A stretch of 64,000 nt of DNA from positions 15,743,575 to 15,807,574 of the forward strand of contig NC_064038.1 of the NCBI RefSeq assembly GCF_932526225.1. The letters are read 5' to 3'. The notes beneath the pieces are model-generated. The model was not told where the DNA came from and did no database searches. It worked only from the letters and a program-made list of their open reading frames with translations. Below, piece after piece: positions 45,901-59,532 of this stretch; positions within the stretch are counted from its first letter, which is position 1, and each line of letters opens with the position of its first letter. The position numbers and the translations under genes were made by a program. The stretch is from Nematostella vectensis (taxonomy: Eukaryota; Cnidaria; Anthozoa; Actiniaria; Edwardsiidae).

Positions 45901-48900
45901 GCCGATAAAGCAATTTCAGTCCTATAATCCAAAGAAGCCAATCGCCTCGGTGGATTTTGGGTCAGACTCGACCCATTTTTATCCGGTCATTCTTTAAACT
46001 CTGAACTGGCTTGTTTTATCGCAAGTCCGTGTACCTAACCCGTGAGACACCCCGTTTTAAAATGACTTACTGTTTTCGTTGGTGAGAACCCTCTCCTTAA
46101 AGGCAACGCCCTCTCCGACGCTTGTGTATGCACTGATGCTAATGTTATACCACTTATAACTCTCCAGTCCATCGATGGTAGTGAACCTGTTGCCATGGTG
46201 AAGGTCCATCTTTTTTGTCAGGTTCCCCCTAGACCACGTGATCTTGTAGCCTTCAATGATACCATTCTGGTAGCCAAAGGAAACTGGATCCCACTCGAGC
46301 CCAAGCGACGTTGGACTTGGGAAGGAGAAGGTGATGGTCTGAGGTGGACGGTCGGGGACTGGGAGAAAGTATGAAAACTTACTGCGGGAAATTATCGTGC
46401 TGTAAAGCATTGGTCTCTCATAGATCAATGTACCTTTTCTCGTGTAAACGATCTTACAAAAAACTAAACAAGTCTTGCCTGTAAGGCGAAGTTTCCGTGT
46501 AATTCTACCGACCCTCTTAGTCAGAAGGGGATTACATAAGATTGCATAACTTGCTACAAGCCTTTTTATTTTTTTTTAAAGCTCAATATTTTGGCAACCT
46601 GTAATCAACATGTGGCCTATTTTTAGGTGCAAAACGCTTTTTTATCCACTCTTATTAACTTACTAGCACGGTTATTTAACGGCACGAAAGCTGCATGTAC
46701 AATTCGCTATCTATTATGCCATAACCACCTGAAACCTACAAAACCCGCCCCTAAAATGAGTGAATTGGTGATAAACTGTTAAGCCAAAATAATAAAGGTC
46801 CATCGTAAGTGATTCCTTGAATGAGATCAAGAGGATAATTTGTCGCTAGATTGCCGTATCAAACAAGTTTGTATTATAAAATCAAAACAAAGCATTTCCC
46901 ATTAGAGGTATGGCTTATTTCACTAACCATCTTCGAGTGTGTATAGCGTGAGGGTGTTGCTGAGTTTCCCATCCTTGTCGGTGAATGCAACCGCGTAAAT
47001 GGAGTACCGCACATACTTGTATAGGTCCACTAGCAGTACCTCTGTGGCTGATGATTCAACGGTCACGTTAAGTAAAGGGTCCGGGAAAGGCGTGTTGGAA
47101 GCTTGGTAACAGACCCGATACCCGCGATGGATCCCGCGAGTTCGGGATGGGTCTATCGGGTCCCATCGAACGCGAATAGAGGTTGAGCTTTCGGCAGTGG
47201 CTGTGATGTTTGCTGGAGCGTCTTGCGGCTCTGAACGGTTAGACAACATGAATGGACAGGTTGTTATCACTCCGCATAAATTTAGGTAAGTCAAGGGGAG
47301 ATTGAGAACAGTTGGGAAAAAAATAATTGATTAACAAAAAGTGTTGTGGGACGATAAACTGTTAATAGTGTTGAGACGAGACCTGACTTTGGCGGGTGGG
47401 GCTGGGGCAAAGGAGACCAGGACTTTTAGAGGCATTTTAATGTACTTATTTTAAAAGCTTGGATTTGTAATTATTGTTGATTAATTTGTTGTCATTTCTT
47501 GCGATATCTCACAAGACTGTGAAATATAAAACCAAGGGCTTCCTAACTATTCTTTTTTTCTCTGCAAGTCTTAAGAGTCAGCATTCCCCACTTTAATTTC
47601 TGAAGATGCGTCTGGGAGGGGGATTCTAGTGTCTTTAAACACTTTTCTGTCAAAGTAGAAGTCAACTAGGGTTCAGCATCCCCTGACCACACTAAATTTT
47701 CTTCCTGCTCAGGTAAATGTCATAACACTTTATGGATTTTTGGTTATTTCTTGAACAGATGTACAACAGCAGATAGGCTCCTATTGCAGCACCTGTTGCA
47801 GCAACAAGAAAGTAGAAATAATGGTTTCACTATAATAAGTTTTACTGAAGTGTCCTTTTACACTACAGCTGTAAAGTGATTTATAAAATAATAAAATACA
47901 TATATGATATCTTGATTTTACGCCTGATGTTTGGTGCTTATGTTTAGTTCTAATGTCTTGCTTTGTTTTGTGCTATTTCAGTACAGAACAAACACATTAT
48001 TTTCTGCAATGTCTTTTCTTCCTGTCTTCCTTTCCTCTTCTCCCAATTTTATGTGCTTCTTTCCAGAGTACAGTGCTCTTCATATTTCCCCGAATCTCTG
48101 ATTGAAATACGAATGCTACCGGCCAAGAAGTGCGAAGAAAAATCGCTCCACAAAACATGTTTTCTAAACACGCTAAAAATGGCAAAAATTAGCTCTTCTT
48201 GCACCCCGTTGCACGCATAATTCCTTAGGATAGACTGCTAAGCAATGACTGTGGTCATTGCGGGCCCAAGCTCACCAAATCCTTCCCTAAGAGGGTAGGG
48301 AAGGTAAACATAGCGTCGAAGGGAAAGGCGGAAGATTTGAAATCGCGCCGTAAATGTACGAATATGCATTTCTCGCTGCCAAAAAAAGGCTCGAAGTACA
48401 AATCAAACATATATTTTCTTTCATTTGGGAAATTATTTATTCGTTTGATATGAAATCATTAGATTTGGGGGCATTTTTTCTGGGCTCTTGGGGGCATTTT
48501 TTCTGGGCTCGTGACGGTAATGGCCGCCATATTGGACTTTCTCTTCATTTGAAAAAAATAGGGGCGGGGCTTAGGCCCTTTTATACCGCGCCTTCGTGTT
48601 TAAATATGAAAATATATGTCCATAAACGGCAATGCAAACAGTACCTTGTTCGCCTGACGTCACCAAATACCGCTGACTCCATGGGCCTGTCCCGACACGC
48701 GTGAAAGCACTCAGGGATACGGTGTAATTAGTCCAGATATCCAGATCATCTAGGTCAGCGGTCAAGCTATGCGAGTCATGTACTGTTGTGTTTTTTAGGA
48801 AGACGCCGCTAATGGTGTAAAGGGCAATGTGGTAGCCTAGAATGATGCCGTTCTCGAGATCCTTTTTCACTGGCAGCCAATTGACTTTTACTCCAGTTGG

Positions 48901-51900
48901 GACGGTTTCTTGTGATGTCACGTTTCCAGGCACACCTTCAGGTGCTAGAAAGAGTGTTTGAAACCGAGAAACATAAGACAATATTCTATTAGAGTTGACT
49001 TATTGCCAAGCACCCTTATCAACACAGCGCTTTGACAATCAAGCGGATGATGTCCGCTTAAAAAAGTTACTGTTCATACAGAAAGATTGCTTGTCTTGAT
49101 GTTAGAAAATAATAGTTAACTGTGTACTCACCGTCTTCGTCTGTTCGGCAGTACACTGGGGTAGAAACATTGCCATTGCCTTTAACAGTAAACGCTAGTA
49201 TCCAGATACTGTAAAGTTCGTATTTTCCCAGCCCTGATATCTCAATGTTAAGCTGAGAAGCGTTGCTTATTATGACGTTATTTATACTTTCCGTAGATGC
49301 ATTTATTTTAAAGAACACTTTGTAGCCGAGGATTATGCCATTGTGGTGTCCCTCTGGTACTGGTCCCCAAGCCACGTGGATTGAAGTCGAGCTTGTGTTG
49401 AAGGTTGTTATATTTGTTGGTGGCTCGTCAGGGACTAGGAAGAAAAAGTTCACCTCTACTGTGAAAATGAAACTTAAGAAGCGACAGAAAATATACTACA
49501 TATTTCAAACATATCCGAAGCAAAATTGATTATTTTTGCTTGTGCAGTCGGATTTTGGGAATTCTGTTAACTGTTGTCAGCGATTTCCAAGTCCTAAATT
49601 TCTTAATTCGTTTAAGTTTGGGAAAATGAAATGCATAGAAAGCCGTAATGTATCTTGTCAATTGGATATTTTTTTTTCAAAATAATACCGCAGATTATCC
49701 TAAGCCGCAGAAAATTCGCTTAGAATCCAGATAAATGAGAATAACTACATGTAAACTCTTGCTGTCATTGATCCTGCTTTTATAAGCCGTGTTTTCATTA
49801 GCAAAACACCAGCAGAGCAGCCTTGATCAAGCTTACCATCCTCATCGGTAGTAATATTGAAGGCGATAGTGGGGACTCCTTCTTTTACCGTAACTGCCAA
49901 GACTTGAACGCTGTACTCAGTGTATTTCTTAAGACCATTAATCTCGAAGGTTGCCGAGCCACTTTCATCTACTGCGCGTCTCTTCCTTTGTGACGCTGGT
50001 ACTCTGCAAGTATATTATACACGTAGAATATTTTTACGCGCGCAACAACAAGTTCGGCTATAAAGAATTTTTGTATTTTCCTTGCTGTTATCAAAGAATT
50101 CCTTGAAACAATAGGTTTACTGCGTAATGGTTTCAGTGCCAAGCGTAAGTGCTTTTTTTACCGTATTGTAAAATTCCTTTCAGTATTGGCGCGGTCCAGG
50201 GTTTCCCAAAGAAGTAACACATACGCTCGAAGAATTCCATTCAGATGTTCCTTATCCGGAGAAATACAGGTTACTGCCAGGCCGGTCGAGCTAGTATTTT
50301 TTACCTTGACTTCTTCTGGTGGTTTGCTAGGTGCTGTAAATATAAAAATAGTAGGGTGTATGCATTGCACAGTACCTCCATAGGTAACAGATTCCTTGTA
50401 GCTTGGTACTTAACATCTAGAAAGGCTTTTAGATGTGAAAAGATAAAGGTTTAGTCAAGGGATGCACGAGATATGACCTCCCTAGATGTGTGGCTTCAAA
50501 ACTAACTTTTGATTGCCGTGACGTCTTTATATTTTAGAATGCTGCCAATGATTACAAGGGTAAACACATCATGCATTCTGGTTTACTGTGCATGGCAAGC
50601 TTCACAAGAATTCACATGACTATTATGACTGAAAGCATTCCAACCATTTTTTGCACTCTGTCAATTGAAACTACATTGCCCCAACATTTAAAGAGTTTGT
50701 TGCTTTTTGGCGCATTTTAGTTTCGCTAAAATGCGCCCCTAAAGGTCATGACGTCCCATATCAATGACGTCCAACAATCTTGCACCTAATAACATCTTGC
50801 AAATCTCTTTATTTGTTTTTAGTACCCTAGAGAAGGAATGAAACGAATCGTTTTTGCATATAAATTTTTTTCGACATTTCTTAGGTTGAACGTGAACCGT
50901 AACCCTAAAAGGCTTTTTATATTTTGTTGATCAGCGTCATCAATATATTTGAAGTATTGTATAAAAATGCGCTTATTGTTTTGTGGCCGCCGTTCACTAA
51001 CGATGAGCTATGGTGAATCGAAGATTACTTACCATCCTCTGAGGTCTTTACTTGGAAAGGTTCACTTTTGTTGCCTTCGCCATTGGATGTAAACGCTGCT
51101 ATGCGAATCTCATAGTCTGTGTAAGGGCTGAGATAATTAATCTCCTGGGCAGAAGAGGAATTAACGGAGACGACTGTTGTCTTGTTCCTCAGTTTGTCAT
51201 AGATGTACAGATTATAGCCAAGAATGTCCCCGTTCGCATCTTTTTTTGACATTGGCTGGATGTTGAATTTGATGCTGCGGGGATCCGACAAGCTGTTCAC
51301 GGTCAAGTTTTGAATGGTTCCTTCTGGCTCTGAAATTAATGATTGATTAAAGGAACAAACCATTCTAAGGCGTGTTCTAGTTAGGAAAAAATATTTAGGG
51401 GAAATAAACTATAACTGCTAATAGTCTATTTGGCCCTAAAGCTGCTAATAATGAATTAGAATAAGTCTTATAAGGAATGCAAGGAGAATATAGCAAATTT
51501 CATGTTAAATCAAGAAGAGCCCATCTATCCGATTTGCCTAAACTGAAATCAATTTTTGGAGTTCGGGAGGGTCTGTAGGGAAACTTGTTGTTTCACCAGC
51601 TACTGCAATCCGTGTACTTACTGTCGGAATCAGTGAAGACATACATATGTTCGCTGAACGGGCCTACGCCAGCTGATGTCACGGCGGCAATGCTGAACTC
51701 GTATTCCTCGTGTTTCTCAAGCTCGGTCACATTCATAAACATCTGGCACTGCATGAATATGATTGATTTCTGAGACTCATCCGAGCTACGCAAACCGTAT
51801 CTCATCAGATACCCTCTAAGGACGCCATGAAGTAGGTGTGCCGGAGGCTCTGACCATCTCACGAAAATGCTTGTCGAGCTGGTGTTGTACGCTTCAGTGA

Positions 51901-54900
51901 TATTTGGCGAAGCAGTAGGGACTGTAAAGGAAATTGATTAAATTAGATGTTTGCTTTGATAATTGGGAAAAATCCCAAGCAGTATTTATCTATAGGTAAT
52001 ATAATGTACTTGTTATTTGCCCCATCAAGAACAAACTAGGAAAATAACAACCTATTTCTATGCCAATGATAATGTCCTAAACAGTGTTGACCGATGGTCA
52101 GACATTTCTCACTTCAGAATCGGTACCTATTATTGGTTTATGTTGAGTCTATTTTGTACATATAAAACCTTTTGTTAACTTGTCAGAAATGTCGAGTATG
52201 GTTTTGCTCTTTGCAAGGCAATTCTGCCAGATGAGTATCATTGTTTCTTATTCACATAAAGACCATATCCACCACGTACCGTCTTCTGCTGTCCGTAAGC
52301 TTATCAAGCCCCATGGACCATATCCCTTGCTAGTGAAAGCCGCGACCTGAACGTTGTATTGACTGAATTTGTTAAGATGGTCAATTTGCTGCACTGTATA
52401 ACAAGAGGAGAAAGACCTCGTCTTGTTGGATTGAATTGTTTCCTTTATAAATATTTTATATCCGAGGATAATGCCATTCTGTTCAGTGTTCACAGGTGGC
52501 TCCCAGTAAATCCGTACGCTAGTGGAGTTGATGATGTTTGCTTGGATTGACTCTGGTGCAGCGCTCGGTGCTGAAAAGAAAAACGATCAAAGGACCATAC
52601 AAGGAACTTTAATAGGGCAATGCTAAATTGTCAATCGAGGCTATTGGCAAATCTGTTTTATCTACTGCAAAGTTTGGATACTTCCTTAACCCTTATCCGT
52701 TTTGTTTCCACTTATTCTTTTTAAAAGGATCAAAAGAAATTTGCGATAACTCTATTTCAATTTTATGCTTCAATCGATGTTGTTTTAAACCTATTTTAAT
52801 TCAGTGAAAGAAACGGAGTCACATTGGTTTGCTAACTATTCTGTTTTTAAGGTAGATTTTTGTTGTTGTTGAGCAATACGTTGCTGATTGCACTGGATTT
52901 TACGTCACACATGACACAGTGGCTGCAACTGTAAAAGAAAGATTTGCCAGTTTTTCCGTAAAAAAAACTGTTTGCCTGGGCTAGGATGGGAGAGTACTGT
53001 TTTAAGTTTATAGCACCAAGTAATCGACTGCTTACAATGACAGCAGAATACAAAAGAGGCAGTAAAGATATTTTCTGTCATTAGTGTAGAGTCAGTTGTT
53101 TTTAAATCGATGTCACAAGAGCTGTAAGCCCAAATCCACTCAGTCTTACCGTCCTGTTGTGTGGTAACGTTGATATAGAAGCTCTCAGGCCCCATCTCCT
53201 GGTCATTAGAGACTCCGGAGATCTTCAGCCTGTATGTCGTATACTTCATCAAGCCATGGATTACTATCATTGTCGTCGAGGGAGGCACTGTGATCTGCAC
53301 TGGCTCTTGGTTCACTGGGTCGTAGCTTATGTTATAGCCCCTTAGAGGACCTTGAAGCTGCGAATCTGGAATGGGGCTCCATTGGACCTGGATGGATGTG
53401 GAGTTAATCGCAGCACCCTGTAGACCATTTGGTGCGGCTAAAGGAGCTGTGTGGAAAGTTTTTCTTTAATCCACAGCATAATACTAAGACATCAATTGAG
53501 TAGTTTATCGTAGAAGTATTGCACTTTAAGTGCACAAGTCCTCCCTCTAGAGCCGTATCTTTTAGTGAACAAAATGATACTTTGTTGAGAAAAGAGAGCA
53601 GATGCTGATGATAAGCGTGTCTCAAGAATTATGAACAATTGACTATAATCCCCAATCCGAGCGAAACATGACCGTTGACACTATCATCAAAACATACAAT
53701 TTAACGCCGACGCCCGACGTCACGAGTGTGCTTGATCCAAAATAATGAAGCTTCAAAAGCAAGTCACAGAACAAGTGATACGAACCATATTGACTGTTAT
53801 TTTGAGTATTTTGTGAGTTTTTCTATTTGGAGTTATGGCTTCCATTAGAAATTTTTATTCTTTGGAGCATTTATTATCTTTATATTCTTTATACAGTCTA
53901 TTCGTTGGTTAGACCCCGAAATATTTCAGAATATGCCTGTCCGAAAGCTTCAATGCCTTTGAATGACGTAAATGATCTTGTTAAAAAGGGACTAAGAATA
54001 CTTACGCCCACATTTCGTCATGACGTAAATAGTGTCCGAAAGCGCTCCAGTCCCTTCGAGCGTGTTGGGCCTGACGCAAAACGCGTACACAGTGCACGGC
54101 TTCAGGTCTGTCACGGTCAGCGGCACTACCGCGCTAGAGTTGTCCACCTTGAGAAGGGAGGTGTTCGAATTCTCGAGACTCGAGTAAATCACCTCGTAAC
54201 CCGCGAGTATCCCGTGAGAGAGATTACGTGAGCTTTCCCACTTCGCGATTAAGGTGACGTTTGAGTAGGATGTGGAGTTAACAGCTGATAGCTTTAAAGG
54301 TGTAATGTACACTAAATACAAATGAACAGAATTAATACCATAGGGTAAAAATAACAAGAAAACGACCATTAGAGGATATGGACACTATAAATACGGTATA
54401 AAGATGGTTAAGGAAACTATCAGAAACGAACGTAAAGTGTCGCGAAATATTTTAGACGCAGAAATGTTAAATACCGTAGCGTTAGTTGTGTAATAGGTAC
54501 TAGAAATAGAAACAGTAATAAGCGTAAGGTAAGCGTTAGGGTGACTAACAGAGTTGGCGACGGATAATGCAAGATATGATATACTGCAAAACACAAACTA
54601 CGAATAAATTACTCTTAAAAATTTTAGTTTTTTTATGTTACTTCAAAAATTACTTAACGATACCGTAGACCCAAATAGCTGAATTTCGGGTGAATTTTTT
54701 TTTATTATGCCATTCGATGACAATAGGCACACTCTAGATGTAAGCAAAAAAAAACCCACCAAAATCTTAAATACTTCGCCAGATCTTCAAGAAAAACCGA
54801 ATTCGAACAAGTGTTGCGTTATTCTCGAAGGCGTCAATAATCCCATAATCCTGTTTACCTAGCTCAAAGTCCCGCGATCAACATCCGGGGAACTTAGTTT

Positions 54901-57900
54901 TACTGCTTTTCTCTCTAATTTGCATACAAGCGCGTCAGTATCATTATCGACGTTTTATCCGAGATTTATCCGTATTTATATCAACTTTATAAGCGTTTAC
55001 TCTAAATTTTGCATAGTTGTAAACTATTCCAAGATTAAGTAAGAATCCTTGGCTTCTTTCGAAGAAGGCTAAGTGAGGAAGAAAGCCCAAAAAAGAGAGT
55101 TGTCTCCGTTCGCGGTCTTTTTAAGTTTTCCGCGCTCATCCTTTTTTCGGTGTAAGCTCGCTACGGTCTAGGCATCTTCCTTCACTTGCACGACTAGCGC
55201 TATCACATTTAAGCGCCTGAGAGTTTTCCCGCTGCGTGTACAGCGTGCAATGTGATTGGTTGCCATACGCGGCTCTATTTGCTCTTTCTGTCATTACTGT
55301 CACGCTGCCTCTAATGTTAACACAACTTTAATCCCCGATATCTCGCAATCAAATTTAACCCCGTCTTACTCTAAATATGTGAATTTAAGGTACACTTCTA
55401 ACCGCCCGATTCCTGCGCAACTTGGCAAGCGTCTAGTATAGATATTGTTCTGTCACACCGTGCCGCGGATAGTCAATAGCTTTTTTTGCTTCGGATTTAA
55501 TTAGCGCGTTGTAGCCAAAGAAGCAAAATTATTCCACGCCTAACTTTGACCCTTGATTATTTATCAACGAGGCTGTGTGACGCCAAATGTAGACACGGTT
55601 TGTCAGTTCAGAACATGACAAAATATATAAAGCAGATCCCGGGAGGTTACGCGCTTTTGGTGTGTATAAATAATTCGCATGTTTAAATGTGGTCGATTTC
55701 GCACTTCGGACCAGGCAAAAGCACTCAAAATTAAGCGCGTATAGAAAATGATTATCTTAGGAGGAAAGAACAATTATAAAGCTTTAAATTGATATATAGT
55801 TTGTCGGCAGTTGCTTTAATCCGACGCGAGCGTGAGCGATTTGCCGGGACGATTGGGGTAATTACCGCTTGGGTCTACGGTATCCTTAAGTATTTTGCAC
55901 ATGCAATCTGGTCACTAAGTTTGTTTCCCACCTCTCCCCAATCCTTCTCCTATTAACTTACCATCGTTGACATCGATATCTATCAAATGAAAAGTTGATG
56001 ATTTTTTTATGCTTTCGAGAAGCGGTGCCACAGTAGAGTACCCGGTTCTGTTGTAGTTCAGTAAGTAGCTGAACCAGATCTTTCCTCCTTCGTTCCTATG
56101 AAAACAACGAGGTTCGTTACAGAACCACACTAGAATAAACTCAATACTGTACAATACTTATACACCTATTTCAAATAAGGTTGTACTTGGAGAATGTGTG
56201 TATCGTAACCCGCAGTGATTCATGGATATCAAGTAAATAAACAAATAAGCGTAAATAAAATACAAATCCAGGTTTCTAGAGGTTTAGAATTCTTGTTTAT
56301 GTTCTTATGGTCATTCACACGACTTTCAGATACAAGAAATCAGCCGTTAAAACGCTACCCATGAACCACCGCGGGTTACGACACATGGGTTCTAGAGTGC
56401 AACCTTATTTGAAATAGGTGTATGTACGTGACGAATCTTTGGCTGCCCCGAATTAGATGTACATTTCAGAAGCGAACTAAATCTACTTGAATTACTAGGG
56501 ACTTCAGTCCATTCTACAACAAACGGTACACTGATGCTATGAAATTGTGCTCTCATAATATTTTTAAAATATTATTATTTTTAGAATATTCAAAACAGAA
56601 CAACAGCGGTAAGCTGTCACAAAAGTCTTTGATTATATCAGGCTGATTGGCTTATTTACACCTTTTTTCTAACTTCTGATAAATTATATTGATGTTGAAG
56701 AAAAGCGATGGTCCTAGTGACTGACCACATCCGAGTGATTTCCTGGCGAGTGTCGTTTTGAATGGAGAGTTCGTCTGACACCTGTAAAAAAAACCAAGTA
56801 CGAGCTCTGTCGTCATAATTTAATTGGCGCCATCTTCAATACAATCTTTGTTTATTGTTTTACTATAATGACCATCAGCAGAAGCAACATCACCATCTTC
56901 GTCGCCATCAATCATCATCATTATATATTTTGTTTACTACATGTTTAGTTATTTAAAATACGTTAGTTATACATATTAAAAGGAGTCGAAGGAAACCATT
57001 AGGTTTTTAGTGGAGTCCCTTATTAAGGTAATAAAGAGTGAAAATGACAGGCTGCAACACTCAGGATACCATCTCCATGGCAACTCCATCACCATAAACA
57101 AAAATGAAACCAGCGCCATCATTAACACCATTATCTTGACCCTCATCACGTCGTCGCTGTATCAATATCCTCATTGTCATTATTGTCAGCACACCATATC
57201 ACCAACACCACCACAACCATCAGGGCGTCATCTTCAGCAGTACCATCGTGGTTAGTATTGGAAACATAATGTCTTATCATGAATATCAGTAGCATTCCCA
57301 TATATTAGCCTGCAATACAGGCGTTTACCCGGTGTTTTTTTAACGTCGAGCGATTATGATTATCGCTTCCTTTCTTTTTAAAAACATCGGCTAAACACCT
57401 GCATTGCAGGCTACAATATACGCCTATGTCTAGTAAGGTTGCACTTGAGAACCCATGTGTTGTAGCCCGCGGTGGTTCATGGGTAGCGTATAAACGGCTG
57501 ACTCCTTGTATCTGAAAGCCATGGGAATGGCCATAAGAATGCAAACCAGAATTATAAAGCTTTTGATACCTGGATTTGTTTAATATTTACGCTTATTTGC
57601 TTATTTACATCGTACCCATGAAGCATTGCGGGTTACGATACAGAGATTTTCCGAGTGCAACCTTATTTAAAAATGGTGTATAAATTATGTTTACCTCGCG
57701 AGCGAATGCTTTCGACAGTTCACTATACTTATTGAGGTATTCCACTTGCCAGGGTTTAGTTGATCCAATTGTAGTTTTAACAATCAGATTTGGCGCACCT
57801 GAAAATAAATAATGTGCATAAATGTAACATCCTTCCATGTGAAAAATTTACTTAACTTAACAATTTCGTATCAATGAATTTTTTTTTGGTTTAAGGAACG

Positions 57901-59498
57901 TTTTTAAACGGAATAGAATATTGTTTTTCTAATTTGACAGAAAAATTGTCAAAACTAGAAAAATAAATTGTATTTGTCGATTTTTTTATTCTTACTGTTA
58001 GTATCACTATCGTCATGATCATAGCCACCAACATTATTAGTATTATCATCAGCATCATAATCGTCACTATCAATATTATCATCAGCATCATAATCGTTAT
58101 AGCCGAATTCGTGGTTGCGAGACCTCGGGGAATCCAAAATATTTCTCTGGTTTGAAAATAGCGCGTAGTCAATTAACCTATCGATAGCTTTCATGTTTTT
58201 GACTGTCGCGTCATAAACTATTTGACTGCACACAGCGAGGGCAGTGATTGGCCTAGGTGCTATAATTGACTCTACGCGCTATTCCTAGACGAGAAATGGA
58301 TTCTCGGCGGTCGCGCAACAAAGAATTCGTGTATAACATGACCATCGCAATAGTCAACATCAACAATGATATCCCTCTTTTCCCTGTTTGTGCTACAGGT
58401 AACTCTTACCTTTGTAGTACTGGTATAGATTTTCTATCTCTGACGCAGGAAGTGCTCGCATGAAAATCAAGAGTTCGTCATATGACGCATCCGCCTCCCC
58501 TATGCTAATGTAGGACGGAAAAACGTCCGGGGTTATCTTCTCCAAGGATATATAGTTTGACACAAACTCTGTCACTATCGTTCCATCTATAAACAGTTCC
58601 AGCGATTTGACCAATTCTTCAAAACCTTTGTATATATATTTAACAATGAGATGTGTCCATATCAACGATGGGAATTTCGCTTTCTTTTCAACAAAGTGTA
58701 GATCTCCGATTATTGACACGGCCACAAGGGACAAACCATCTTGGGCTTGACCAACGATCCGAAAACCTCTGTCTTCTAAAGCAGAGGTTGTCGAGAGAAA
58801 CACTTGATGTGGCTTTGGCTTGATTTTTAGCCACATTGAAAATGTGATCCCACCACTGCAAGGTGACAGTTGATTGTAAAGACAGTGCATTGGTTCTTGG
58901 GGCTGCTGGAGGAGAATTGTTGGTTTTAAAGATGATCCGTTGAATGCTACGGCTCCATTAAGAATTCCTTTTGAAGACTGCGCGGTTGGTGCCTCGGTCC
59001 AGTGCTCATTTGCGTTGTTCAGCTCCTTGACATCTGAACGATCGTCAAATGACCAGTAGTACGCAGCGCTGACTACCAACGTGTCGTAAATGAGCTCAGG
59101 AAAGTCTTGGAAAGAGAGTATTTATATGATATTATCGACACCTAAATGAACCTCTTACGTACCGTAAATGACCTAGTAAACACCCCCTATCTAAAGAACG
59201 CCTCCTATCTAATGAACGCCCCCTGAGCTAACAAGTTTGTAATAACCCCCCCTACCCCCTCTCCCAGCTTTAAAATATACCGCCTAGTAATTTTAGTAAT
59301 ATAAATAAAATTTAATAATTCTGAGTTTGGCTTCTACTGGGTGACACTTGCTTAATTTTAAGAAATGCTTTTAATACGCGAGCTTTAATTTAATTGGATC
59401 CTGATGAGACTAGAAACCTACTGCACTTGGGTTTGTTATATTTTCATAGCTTGTAAAGAGCGCCCCTCTCTAATAAACGCCTCTTATCTATTGAACGT

Positions 59499-59532
<34 letters not shown>

